A stretch of 41,809 bases of DNA from Alphaproteobacteria bacterium casp-alpha6 (GTDB lineage: Bacteria; Pseudomonadota; Alphaproteobacteria; Rhodobacterales; Rhodobacteraceae). How positions within the stretch are numbered: the stretch's first letter is position 1; every line of letters starts with the position of its first letter. The position numbers were made by a program, and so were the translations under genes. The stretch covers positions 1-41,809 of the forward strand of contig LFER01000001.1 in NCBI GenBank assembly GCA_001510135.1. The letters run 5' to 3'. Positions 1 through 7,620 of this stretch are shown in pieces. Below the pieces are notes generated by a model. That model worked only from the letters and a program-made list of their open reading frames with translations, was not told the DNA's origin and searched no databases.

Positions 1-516
1 CTTAAAATCGTTGAACTTCAGCGTGAAGATTTGCCGAGCGTATCTCGGCTCCTTAATCATCTTCGGGTCTCCAAACATCGCTTCTTGCTGTTTTGCGATG
101 ACCTGAGCTTTAGCCATGACGATCAACATTATAAATCGCTCAAGGCGGTTCTTGACGGTGGGATCGAAGGACGCCCTGAAAACGTGCTGTTTTATGCCAC
201 ATCTAACCGGCGCCACCTGATGCCGCGCGATATGATCGAAAATGAACGCTCTTCTTCGATCAACCCTTCTGAGGCAGTCGAAGAAAAAGTGTCCCTCTCT
301 GATCGCTTCGGGCTTTGGTTAGGGTTCCATCCCTGTACGCAGGATGAATATCTTGAGATGATCAACGGATATTGCGCGGCCTATGGGATGGCACCAGATC
401 CCGTAGTTTTGCGTGCTGAAGCCATTGAATGGCAGGCCACACGCGGTGCGCGATCTGGGCGTGTGGCGTGGCAGTTCTTTGTCGATCTGGCTGGGCGTTC
501 TGGCGTGTCTCTTTGA
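1..516 (+). CDS. DUF815-family AAA+ ATPase, C-terminal part
   Basis: The reading frame is open from base 1, so the gene begins outside the window. About 171 residues remain. The hydrophobic stretch FLLFCDDLSF followed by acidic residues looks like a Walker B strand, and VLFYATSNRRHLMPR looks like a sensor-1 segment with an arginine-rich patch. The SDRFGLWLGFHPC block and the C-terminal helical lid are typical of DUF815 ATPases, which are soluble P-loop proteins of unknown cellular role. The Walker A loop would lie upstream and cannot be seen. The gene ends with TGA. No terminator T-run follows, but an inverted repeat lies about 30 bases downstream. Confidence 0.85.
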   Translation, partial: LKIVELQREDLPSVSRLLNHLRVSKHRFLLFCDDLSFSHDDQHYKSLKAVLDGGIEGRPENVLFYATSNRRHLMPRDMIENERSSSINPSEAVEEKVSLSDRFGLWLGFHPCTQDEYLEMINGYCAAYGMAPDPVVLRAEAIEWQATRGARSGRVAWQFFVDLAGRSGVSL

Positions 517-543
517 ACACATCACCTCTGTAGTTCACTTTTT

Positions 544-573
544 TCTAACGGAAGAGGGCGTTTTGCCGTTAGA
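544..573. repeat. 8-bp inverted repeat between DUF815 and the arm-domain gene
   Basis: TCTAACGG (544-551) is matched perfectly by CCGTTAGA (566-573) across a 14-base loop. Neither strand has a T-run just after the stem, so it is a poor intrinsic terminator. It lies 34 bases before the start of a protein carrying an integrase-type arm DNA-binding domain, so it could be a binding site. That is inference only. Confidence 0.45.
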
Positions 574-607
574 CATGAAAGAACAGTGACTGAGTCAGAG
601 AAAGCCA

Positions 608-1519
608 ATGCGCTTAAGTAATAAATTGGTGTACGAGCTGCGGCCGCTGGGGCGTAAGCAGACGTTTGAGGATGATGCCATCCCGTATCTTCTGCTGACG
701 GTCTATCCTAACGGAAAGAAACTTTGGTTTCTCCGCCACAGGACAGCTATAGGCGACACTCTGATCTCCATCGGTTCCTTCCCCGATTTGGATGTTCCTT
801 CAGCGCGCAGCAAGGTCAAAGCAATGAACAAATACAGCGGTGAAGGCAATCAAATTCAAGGTCTTCTTGAACGCGAGAAGTCACATCTTTCCAAGGCTCA
901 AGCACAGGTAAGCCTGACAAGGATGATGAAGGATCGCAACGGCGTGCAATTCCGCCCAAACCCGATGTTCCAACCCAAAAAGAAGCTTTCAAGCCATGCA
1001 TCTGACGTCATGCGGGACGAGCAGGATAAACGCGCAAAAGAAAGTCGCAAACAAGAGCTGGAGCAGATAGAGGCGGCTTGGAAGACTTATCAAAAGGGTG
1101 GTGACCTTTCGATCCTTATACCTTTTCTGCGCAATGAGTTGTTTTCCTATCACCCTATGCCGTTCGGCATGGGCGAAGCGATATCAGCTGTTTTGGAGTT
1201 ACACCTGTCCTCACAACATGAGGATCATGGGGACGACAACCATATTTTTATGACCTACTGGCGCCACACAGAGTTTAAAACTGGCGTTGCGCCGCTTTTG
1301 TTGGAAAAAGGGGCCGTCGATGAATGCGTTGCCTTCATGGAAGCCATCGGACGTGTTCTGAGCCACGAAGTGATCAACACACGCCTGCGAGAGGGGTATC
1401 AAGACTGGCGTCAGAAAAATGCGGAAAAGCTCAAGAAGTCAGAAAAAGTCCTTAAATCACTGATGTCCCAAGCCGATGATCCGGGGGAGGAAATATCCGG
1501 TTCGCCAGAGCCCTACTGA
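608..1519 (+). CDS. Orphan integrase-type arm DNA-binding domain protein (no catalytic domain)
   Basis: Residues about 1-75 resemble the arm-site DNA-binding domain (DUF4102 type) of P4-like tyrosine recombinases: a DDAIPYLLLTVYPNGKK segment, then LWFLRHR, IGSFPDLDVPSAR and a basic helix. The rest, about residues 80-303, is charged and helical and does not show the recombinase catalytic R...H-x-x-R...Y set. The protein therefore may bind integrase-like arm sites but should not cut DNA. The C-terminal half contains an EAAWKTYQKGGDLSILIPFLRNELFSYHPMP-like helical region whose function I do not recognise. ATG 608 is preceded only by a weak purine stretch (GAGAAAG). The gene could be a relic of an integrase fused to new sequence, or a regulator built on that domain. 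The arm-domain assignment is fairly sure; the function is unknown. Confidence 0.75.
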   Translation: MRLSNKLVYELRPLGRKQTFEDDAIPYLLLTVYPNGKKLWFLRHRTAIGDTLISIGSFPDLDVPSARSKVKAMNKYSGEGNQIQGLLEREKSHLSKAQAQVSLTRMMKDRNGVQFRPNPMFQPKKKLSSHASDVMRDEQDKRAKESRKQELEQIEAAWKTYQKGGDLSILIPFLRNELFSYHPMPFGMGEAISAVLELHLSSQHEDHGDDNHIFMTYWRHTEFKTGVAPLLLEKGAVDECVAFMEAIGRVLSHEVINTRLREGYQDWRQKNAEKLKKSEKVLKSLMSQADDPGEEISGSPEPY

Positions 1520-1643
1520 TTTTGAGGGTTGATCAAGATAGTCCCAGAATCTCAGAAATTTGACTTAGACGAACTTCTATATAATTATAAATTGAACCGT
1601 AATCGACAACGATGGGTCTGTTGGCGGTTCTTTTAAGGCCAAG

Positions 1644-1677
1644 ATGGTGGGTCTACCTCAAGGCAAGGTCCCACCAT
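1644..1677. repeat. Strong two-tier hairpin upstream of the DUF6641-like gene
   Basis: ATGGTGGG (1644-1651) pairs with CCCACCAT (1670-1677). Inside it, ACCT (1655-1658) pairs with AGGT (1666-1669), leaving a three-base bulge and a seven-base loop. It sits about 57 bases before the start of the next gene and is not followed by a T-run, so it is more likely a leader structure or an operator than a terminator. Possible promoter elements TTGACT (1560) and TATAAT (1580) lie upstream, but their 14-base spacing is poor. Confidence 0.6.
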
Positions 1678-1734
1678 TGATCGAAGAAAGCCGAATACGG
1701 TTTTAGACACCTTCAACCCTCTGGGGCATTTGTG

Positions 1735-2169
1735 ATGACAACACATTTTGACGTAAAGGCACGCAAACGGGGAGCGAAGTCAGAAATATTTGAATCTTTT
1801 GAATTTGTTGTTCGGGAACCAGACAGCCATATTGCTGCTACGTTAGAAAAGCGGGATAAAATCATTAAGGGCTTGAATGAACAGATAAAAATTGCGTCAA
1901 ATCGATCCTATCAACCTGTCAAATACAAGTGGCTCGCCGATGTGAATGGCAATATAAGACGTACGGCTATTCCCGTGAAAGTGAAAAAATGGTGGGTGGA
2001 GCTTTTGGACGGGCGGGTTCAAATCTCGGTCTATCACAAAGGAAAACCGATTGAGATGAAGGACGGAAGAGACGCGATCCAGATAGACAACCTGAAAGAA
2101 TTGGTGGCACATCTGGAACTGCTGCGCGCTTCTGTGAACCTTGGCGACTTCGATGATTTGCTGACGTAG
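1735..2169 (+). CDS. Small DUF6641-like protein of unknown function
   Basis: This predicts a soluble protein of 144 residues. The pattern of a basic N-terminus, a K-R-D-K-I helix, a segment ending in VKKWWVELLDGRVQISV, then a GKPIEMKDG turn and a final LKELVAHLELL helix resembles small proteins grouped as DUF6641, which occur beside phage and plasmid genes. The family match is from memory and is moderate. I chose ATG 1735 rather than GTG 1732 because the GGGG at 1723-1726 then lies at a normal distance. There is no signal peptide or membrane segment. It stands alone between two other accessory-looking genes, and its role is unknown. Confidence 0.6.
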   Translation: MTTHFDVKARKRGAKSEIFESFEFVVREPDSHIAATLEKRDKIIKGLNEQIKIASNRSYQPVKYKWLADVNGNIRRTAIPVKVKKWWVELLDGRVQISVYHKGKPIEMKDGRDAIQIDNLKELVAHLELLRASVNLGDFDDLLT

Positions 2170-2436
2170 AGGCCGGGAATCAATATTTTATCTGCGATTC
2201 TGTTGCGTCAGGCGTTATCCCTGTTGAAAAAACAGTGATACTGAGGGAAAACATATCCATCATTGCGACCAAAATGGAGACGTCGTGCCAATCGTGGCCC
2301 ATCCGTGTTTGATCATGCTTCAGCCTCATTTTGAAACGTCGCAGCAAGTTGTATTTAAGGGATCTTCGCAAGGCTGTCGCGCTGCCTTATGCGCTCCAAA
2401 CTTAGAGACACGTTATGAGAAAGGTCGCGCCTACAG

Positions 2437-3123
2437 ATGCCTTGGTTAAGCGATGAAGCAAGCCAACTCCCGATCATTATAAGCCTGTCGGTTTTGGTGG
2501 TAGGGCTTTATTTCCGCGGTACCTTCCTTTGGGTCAGTGTGTCACTTGTCTTGTGCTTTTTGTTAATTGTGGATCGAGACAGTATTGTAACGCTCGTCGT
2601 ATATGCGTTCACAGCGCTTTTGGTTATCGCCGGATATCGGCGTATTCGCATGGGACTGGCCCCCACGAGGGATGATCCGGAAAATGCTGACCCTCCGACG
2701 CGAGGTACACTTGTTGTAGACTCCAATAACCTACTGGGTCTTGTGAAATGGGACTTGGGGCTTTTTCAGGACTTCATTACAGAATTACAGGCCGACGGGT
2801 TTTCCGTACATTTGTTTTTTGATCACAGTATTCAAAGATTGCTGAAACAAAACAAATTAATGCAACCTACTGAAACGGTTCCCATGACGCTTTGTCGCGT
2901 TATGGGAATGAACCGCCATCAATTGACTGTGTCTCAAAAGGGCCACAAGGCGGATGCGCTTTTGGTGCGACATGCGGATCGCCACAGACTGACCGTGCTG
3001 AGCAATGATCGCTTCAACAAGAAGCGAGACGATAAATTCTATCTTGAAGCTGCAAGGCGGTTGTCCCAAGCGGGATTAATTAAACGGGTAGGGCTGGTCG
3101 ACGGCAGGTTGACCATATTGTGA
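2437..3123 (+). CDS. Membrane-anchored NYN/PIN-type ribonuclease-like protein
   Basis: Residues about 11-67 form two or three hydrophobic segments, so the protein is anchored in the membrane. A soluble domain follows with the features of Zc3h12a/NYN nucleases: LVVDSNNL (D95, N97, N98), an FFD strand near residue 129, KADALL (D173) and VLSNDRFN (N190, D191). These acidic residues are the expected metal-binding centre of PIN-fold RNases. Length is 228 residues. ATG 2437 has a distant AAAGG, so the start is less certain than the domain. The upstream gap 2170-2436 shows no gene. A tethered NYN nuclease beside an integrase-type DNA-binding protein is unusual. RNA cleavage activity is inferred from the motifs only. 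Confidence 0.75.
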   Translation: MPWLSDEASQLPIIISLSVLVVGLYFRGTFLWVSVSLVLCFLLIVDRDSIVTLVVYAFTALLVIAGYRRIRMGLAPTRDDPENADPPTRGTLVVDSNNLLGLVKWDLGLFQDFITELQADGFSVHLFFDHSIQRLLKQNKLMQPTETVPMTLCRVMGMNRHQLTVSQKGHKADALLVRHADRHRLTVLSNDRFNKKRDDKFYLEAARRLSQAGLIKRVGLVDGRLTIL

Positions 3124-3143
3124 CGGGTTCCTGTGCCCGTTTT
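3123..3143 (+). terminator. Possible weak intrinsic terminator after the NYN gene
   Basis: ACGGG (3123-3127) pairs with CCCGT (3136-3140) and runs into TTTT. The stem is only five base pairs and it overlaps the stop codon, so efficiency is doubtful. It lies between converging genes. Confidence 0.35.
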
Positions 3144-3195
3144 AAACATGTCGTATGTTAATTTGAAACGCGCTGTTTCCCTCTGTTCTACCGCG

Positions 3196-4110
3196 TCAAA
3201 GTGCTGTGTTTGGCGAGCCTTTGTCGATCTTGGCGCCGCGCGGGCTGACACAAAGAAGTCCGAGCATCATTAAAACAAATGAAACCCAAATCCAGCCAGA
3301 ATGGGCTTCGCCAAAAATCACAATTCCCCAGATAATGCCGCATACTGTGACAAGATAACCGACCTGACTGGCAAAAATAGGTCCTGATGCGCGTATGGTA
3401 TAGACAAAAGCTGTATAGGCCGTCGCCCCAATAAGGCTCAGTCCAAAGATCGTCAGCGTCAATTCTGTTGAGGTGCTCAATGTTTCGGTAAGCGCGCCTG
3501 TCAAGAACGTCGGTATGAAAAGAAAGGCGGCCGACGCAAACCCCATTCCGCAACTAAGCCGAATAGGTCCAATATCATCCAGCTTGGCTATTCCAATGTA
3601 AATACTTTCACAGGCATAGAAAAATGAACTCAGACAGGCAAGCAATACCCAAACGGCCGCAGTTTTATTCGGCAGGCTGGCTTGTGGAAGAACAATCATG
3701 CAGATGGAGGACAGCCCCAATACCAGCCCAAAAAAACGGATTTTTGAAAATCCCTCAATGCGCAGCAAAAGCGCCAAGGCGTAGGTGAAAATCGGTGCCA
3801 AAGTTACGGTGATGGATAAAACACCGGCGGGGACCCTGGAGGCGGCGTAATAAAAAAGCAAACCGGGCAAGGCGCTCCCCAAGAGGCCGAGGATGCAGAT
3901 CGTTTTAATCAAAGCCCAACTCAGGGAAAAATACCGACCAGTAAGAAGGCAGTAGATCAACAGTAAACAGCCAGAAAAAAACGCGCTCCAAAATGAAATG
4001 CCCATCGGGGCGGCACCATATTGCGTTGCCAGTTTGCCCAGTGAAAAAGACAGGCCCCACATAGCCCCCATGTAAACCATCGCAAGCCAGGGCAGGAGTG
4101 CTTTGTTCAT
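3196..4110 (-). CDS. DMT-superfamily (EamA) transporter
   Basis: The 304-residue protein is almost entirely hydrophobic, with about ten membrane spans arranged as two repeated EamA halves. The first half begins MVYMGAMWGLSFSLGKLA and the second begins near ACLSSFFYACESIYIG. EamA proteins are inner-membrane exporters or importers of metabolites and amino acids; the substrate cannot be read from sequence. The ATG at 4110 is preceded by AAAGG at good spacing on the minus strand. The gene is divergent from the flavoprotein at 4311. The 200 bases between them hold a short GCGAA/TTCGC hairpin (4196-4208) and no clear promoter. Confidence 0.85.
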   Translation of the reverse strand: MNKALLPWLAMVYMGAMWGLSFSLGKLATQYGAAPMGISFWSAFFSGCLLLIYCLLTGRYFSLSWALIKTICILGLLGSALPGLLFYYAASRVPAGVLSITVTLAPIFTYALALLLRIEGFSKIRFFGLVLGLSSICMIVLPQASLPNKTAAVWVLLACLSSFFYACESIYIGIAKLDDIGPIRLSCGMGFASAAFLFIPTFLTGALTETLSTSTELTLTIFGLSLIGATAYTAFVYTIRASGPIFASQVGYLVTVCGIIWGIVIFGEAHSGWIWVSFVLMMLGLLCVSPRGAKIDKGSPNTAL

Positions 4111-4310
4111 AAAGTGCCTTTCTGAGGACGGTGACGCCTTGGCCCCTCTGTTAAGCTTAGCCGCCCAAGTAACGGAAGGGAAACGAATTTCTAAAGCGAA
4201 GTGTTCGCCTTTCTACAATTCGACTTGCAAAACTCGCAGAACGGCAGAATGTAAGACAGACATTTTGACCCTGCTTTTTGGGGCACTTCGGACGATTTGA
4301 GAGATTTGAC

Positions 4311-5603
4311 ATGAAAATGAGCGCCTTTTGGTGGGACATTGAAGAAAGCCTTTCATCTTCTGTGCAACATGTTTTGCCCGCGGAGGCTGATTTTGTCGTC
4401 GTAGGGGGCGGATATACAGGGCTTTCAGCAGGATTGAGCATTGCGCGACAGGGGCGTTCAGTGGTGGTTTTGGACAGCGGGGCGCCGGGGTTTGGTGCAT
4501 CCACCCGTAATGGCGGCATTTGCAGTGGGCAAATACGTCTGTCCCACGGAGAACTTAGCGCGAAATTTGGAACCGACTTTGCCGATGAAGCCTATAGCGA
4601 AGGGATAGAAGCGCGTCTGGACCTCGCAAAATTCTGCGAAGAAGAAAAGATAGAGTGCCAGTTTCAGATGACGGGTCGTTTTACAGGCGCCATGAGCGCG
4701 CGCGATTATGACACTCAGGCGCGCGAAGTAGATCGGCTCAACCGTGTTGTCGGTCATAAAGCCTATATGGTGGAGCGCAAAGACCAGCATAGCGAAATCG
4801 CAACCGATTTATTTCACGGTGGTATGGTACGCGAAGAAATTGGCGGCTTTCATCCTGGTAAATTTTTCGCGGGGCTTTTAAGACGCACTGAGGAATCAGG
4901 GGCGATCGTTCTGTCAGACACGCCCGTTTACGAGGTGAACGATCTGTCACCCGGCAAGAAATCGGTTGTAACAAACAAAGGCACGATTATTGCCGGCAAA
5001 GTGATTATGGCGACAAACGCCTATACAGGCACGCAACACAAGGTCGGATCGTTTCTTCGTAAACGTCTGGTGCCTGCACAAAGCGCAATTATCGTCACTG
5101 AACGGCTTGGTAAAGATCGTGTCAACGCGTTTATGCCCAAGCTGCGCATGTATGGAAATACCGCCAACCTCTATAGTTATTTCCGCCCAACGCCTGATCG
5201 CGACCGTATCCTCATCGGATCGCGCAGTTTTGACAGAACTGAGGCAACCCAACGATCCGTGACCTATTTAAAGCGTAAACTGACGCTCATTTTTCCAGAC
5301 CTCGCTGATTGCGGAGTTGATTATGCATGGTTGGGAAATGTCGGGTTCACTCGGGCGCAGCTTCCGGTGATTTTCGAACACAACGATATTTATTACGCTG
5401 CGGGATATGCTGGATCAGGTACTGTTTGGGCGCGTTGGCTTGGTAAAAAGGTCGCCGAAACGGCCATGGGAACCGGCAACAGCACCAGCGTGTTTTACGG
5501 TCCACCACCGCAAAGGGTACCCCTTTACGACGGAAATCCTTGGTTCCTGCCTGCCATTCAATATTATTTTGCGCTCAGAGACTGGATGAAAATACACCGT
5601 TGA
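4311..5603 (+). CDS. FAD-dependent oxidoreductase, gamma-glutamylputrescine oxidase type
   Basis: The N-terminal region has the SAFWWDIEE stretch seen in PuuB/OrdL amine oxidases, then a Rossmann FAD-binding fold with GGGYTG at residues 32-37 and a matching acidic end of strand 2 (VVLDSG). A glycine-rich STRNGGICSG loop follows. The C-terminal part has YAAGYAGSGTVWAR, which resembles the FAD-contacting C-terminal motif of DAO-fold enzymes. The family oxidises gamma-glutamylated or free amines to aldehydes with release of ammonia and peroxide. Upstream in-frame TTG 4278 exists, but ATG 4311 gives the usual N-terminus. The cupin gene begins 38 bases after the stop, suggesting an operon. The precise substrate is unknown. 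Confidence 0.85.
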   Translation: MKMSAFWWDIEESLSSSVQHVLPAEADFVVVGGGYTGLSAGLSIARQGRSVVVLDSGAPGFGASTRNGGICSGQIRLSHGELSAKFGTDFADEAYSEGIEARLDLAKFCEEEKIECQFQMTGRFTGAMSARDYDTQAREVDRLNRVVGHKAYMVERKDQHSEIATDLFHGGMVREEIGGFHPGKFFAGLLRRTEESGAIVLSDTPVYEVNDLSPGKKSVVTNKGTIIAGKVIMATNAYTGTQHKVGSFLRKRLVPAQSAIIVTERLGKDRVNAFMPKLRMYGNTANLYSYFRPTPDRDRILIGSRSFDRTEATQRSVTYLKRKLTLIFPDLADCGVDYAWLGNVGFTRAQLPVIFEHNDIYYAAGYAGSGTVWARWLGKKVAETAMGTGNSTSVFYGPPPQRVPLYDGNPWFLPAIQYYFALRDWMKIHR

Positions 5604-5641
5604 TCGATGGGGTCATTGAGGTTCTGAAAGGAAATGCAGCC

Positions 5642-6040
5642 ATGTCCGAAATACTTGTTCAATCCGATGAATGCGCAGACTGGCATAGCGCAGCTGGTCA
5701 TGCAGTTAATCACGCGATGAGCCCAGATTTACGGTGGTGCCATTTGGTGGATAAGACGTTGGGCAGCAGCGAAGGGTTGTCCATGGGGCGGCTGGAGGTC
5801 GCAGTTAATCAATCACTGGCCCCCCATCGTCACGCGCCACAGGAAATATATTATGTGTTGAAGGGACGGGCTGAATTGTTGGGTTCCGGTGAAACGCCCA
5901 AAATACTCACCCCTGGTGACACTGTGTATATCCCCCAAAATGCGCTGCACGGGCTTAAAAATATTGGAAACGTTCCCTTTGAAGTGTTGTGGATTTTCCC
6001 AACGGACACTTGGGCGGAAATCGACTATCATTATGAATAG
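5642..6040 (+). CDS. Single-domain cupin protein
   Basis: This predicts a 132-residue cupin. Motif 1 is HRHAPQEIYYVLKG with metal ligands H62, H64 and E68; motif 2 is GDTVYIPQNALHGLKN with H103. Y70 lies two residues after the glutamate. I chose ATG 5642 because AAAGGA (5627-5632) lies nine bases before it; the open frame extends upstream to 5540 but overlaps the flavoprotein. It follows the flavoprotein closely and may be cotranscribed. Metal-binding cupins of this size include sugar-binding proteins, dioxygenases and the DMSP lyase DddW. The generic motifs do not separate these possibilities, although dddP elsewhere in the window makes DddW worth testing. Confidence 0.8.
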   Translation: MSEILVQSDECADWHSAAGHAVNHAMSPDLRWCHLVDKTLGSSEGLSMGRLEVAVNQSLAPHRHAPQEIYYVLKGRAELLGSGETPKILTPGDTVYIPQNALHGLKNIGNVPFEVLWIFPTDTWAEIDYHYE

Positions 6041-6198
6041 AGGCAAAGTGCGATTTAAGGTCAGATATCGCATTTTCAAATATTTACACTGCTTCGTCCG
6101 CTGAACGGCATTGGATGTCCCATGAGATCAAAGACTGTTTTTTTGAGAAACGTTAACCAAATCACAATATTTTTATCGGACCATAAAAAATCATGAAC

Positions 6199-6230
6199 TT
6201 GCCTGAATTCGGCCGTAATTGGCCTATATT
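6199..6230 (+). promoter_or_regulatory. Possible promoter of the small RNA
   Basis: CTTGCC/TTGCCT around 6198-6204 and CTATATT at 6224-6230 resemble the -35 and -10 of an alphaproteobacterial RpoD or RpoH promoter. The 20-base spacing is longer than usual, so only the -10 is convincing. Transcription would begin near 6237. Confidence 0.35.
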
Positions 6231-6236
6231 AGGGTT

Positions 6237-6324
6237 AAGAACGCGAGACCCTTGGGGCACGGGTTAAAGTGTCCTTCCTCCCTGTTGGACTGGGGCGCAG
6301 ACATAGGTCTGCGCCCATTTTTTT
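6237..6324 (+). ncRNA. Candidate CcsR/cuckoo-type small RNA with an anti-SD loop
   Basis: Between a cupin gene and a convergent dehydratase gene lies an RNA-like unit of about 88 bases. It has GACCC/GGGTT (6247-6251, 6261-6265), then GTCC/GGAC (6271-6274, 6287-6290) closing a loop that carries TTCCTCCC (6275-6282), then a perfect ten-pair stem with seven T. The loop can pair with Shine-Dalgarno sequences. A hairpin exposing a CCUCC-rich loop followed by a terminator hairpin is the layout of the stress-induced CcsR (cuckoo) RNAs known in Rhodobacter and other alphaproteobacteria. No open reading frame fits the unit. No DUF1127 gene precedes it, unlike the Rhodobacter locus. Family membership is inference. 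Confidence 0.6.
6293..6324 (+). terminator. Strong intrinsic terminator of the small RNA
   Basis: GGGCGCAGAC (6293-6302) pairs perfectly with GTCTGCGCCC (6307-6316) around a four-base loop ATAG. A seven-T run follows at 6318-6324. The T-run is on the plus strand, so it ends plus-strand transcripts, either the small RNA or read-through from the cupin operon. Confidence 0.9.
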
Positions 6325-6360
6325 GTCCTAAATCGTGACTGGGTCAGATATTGCCTAATC

Positions 6361-7371
6361 TCAGGCAGATCTAGCAATAAACTGTTGCCCCCGCGCGAGC
6401 AGTTCTTGGTATGTGCTGCAGTCGATGTTGGCACCACATATAATGATACCAACACGTTGTCCTGACACTCTCTCCCGTAACGGGCCAAAAGCAGCGGCGA
6501 TGGCCGCACCGGCGGCCGGTTCGACAGCGAGTTTCGCGTCTTCCTGAAGGATCACCAGTCCGGCACATATCTCTTCGTCGCTCACACGGACCAATTCATC
6601 AACATATTCCCGACATAGGGTAAATCCAAAGGGCAGGGCCATCGGCGGGGCGAGGCTGTCGGCAATTGTAGAGGTTGTTTCTAAGGTTACAGGATGGCCC
6701 GCCGTAAAACTCCGGCTCATGCTATCGGCGCCTTCAGGTTCCACGCCATAGACTTTGCAGGCGGGATTGATCAGCTTTACCGCCGCGCTTACCCCGCTCA
6801 TCAACCCGCCGCCACCGCAGGACACCACCACCGCATCAAGATCGGGCACGTCCTCCATCAGTTCCAATCCCACCCCCGCGGTCCCAAGCGAGGTATGGAG
6901 GCCTTCGAAGGGATGAATGAATGTACGGTTTTCTTCGCGCACAAGGCGCTCTGCTTCTGCAAATGTCGGCGCGCCCGGGTCTTTGATCACGACCTCTGCG
7001 CCTTCCGCTTTGGCGAGGGCTATACGATAGGGGTTTGCTGTGGATTGCATCACAACCTTGGCTGAGGTTCCAATGGTTCTTGCAGCCCAAGCCGCGGCAA
7101 TTGCGTGGTTGCCCGCGCTGGCGGCAGTAATGCCGTTGGGCTTATCCGTTTCAGTAATACGGAGCGCAACCGATAACGCACCGCGCGCCTTGAAAGTCCC
7201 TGTATGTTGAAAACACTCCAATTTCAAAAACACATCGGCACCTTTGAGCGTCTCGGAAATGCGCGGAGAGGTCAGAGCAACACTTGGAGTGTGGCGCAGG
7301 TTTTCGCGCAATGCATCTCTGCGCCCACGAATGGCTGCGAGCGTCACGCCGGAAATATCAACTTCTGCCAT
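6361..7371 (-). CDS. PLP-dependent threonine dehydratase-like enzyme
   Basis: This 336-residue protein has the fold-type II PLP signature: TGTFKARGA, with K61 the likely Schiff-base lysine, the substrate loop SAGNHA and the phosphate-binding SCGGGGL. It lacks the C-terminal regulatory ACT domain of biosynthetic IlvA, so it resembles catabolic threonine/serine dehydratases, serine racemases or ectoine-utilisation EutB-type enzymes. These convert hydroxy amino acids to 2-oxo acids and ammonia. I chose ATG 7371; the TTG five codons earlier has no better context. It is transcribed away from the ureohydrolase at 7621, with about 250 bases of shared upstream DNA. The exact substrate is open. Confidence 0.85.
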   Translation of the reverse strand: MAEVDISGVTLAAIRGRRDALRENLRHTPSVALTSPRISETLKGADVFLKLECFQHTGTFKARGALSVALRITETDKPNGITAASAGNHAIAAAWAARTIGTSAKVVMQSTANPYRIALAKAEGAEVVIKDPGAPTFAEAERLVREENRTFIHPFEGLHTSLGTAGVGLELMEDVPDLDAVVVSCGGGGLMSGVSAAVKLINPACKVYGVEPEGADSMSRSFTAGHPVTLETTSTIADSLAPPMALPFGFTLCREYVDELVRVSDEEICAGLVILQEDAKLAVEPAAGAAIAAAFGPLRERVSGQRVGIIICGANIDCSTYQELLARGQQFIARSA

Positions 7372-7620
7372 AAGATATGCTCTCAATATTACAGGTTCTT
7401 CTGAGGAGTTTAATCATAGAGGAAAGATAGTCGAAGCAAATCTTCTTCGACGCGCATCTTTTTTGGTGTGTGATGAAAAATCCGCTACGCTGCAAAAGGC
7501 GCAGAGTTGACGCTGGACCGGTGAAAGGCCTAAATTTTGTTTCAGCGTAATCATTTTTCTGGTCTTGTGTGAATTTGCCGTGCACATTTACGTTCAAGAT
7601 AAACGAAGGATCGACAGGAC

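Noticed and set aside
544-573. Terminator for DUF815
   Set aside because: The stem has no T-run on either strand, so it is listed as a repeat instead.
4111-4310. Riboswitch in the leader of the flavoprotein gene
   Set aside because: No known riboswitch core could be recognised, only a small GCGAA/TTCGC hairpin.
5540-5641. Upstream extension of the cupin gene
   Set aside because: The extension overlaps the end of the flavoprotein, while ATG 5642 has a good AAAGGA and gives the normal cupin length.
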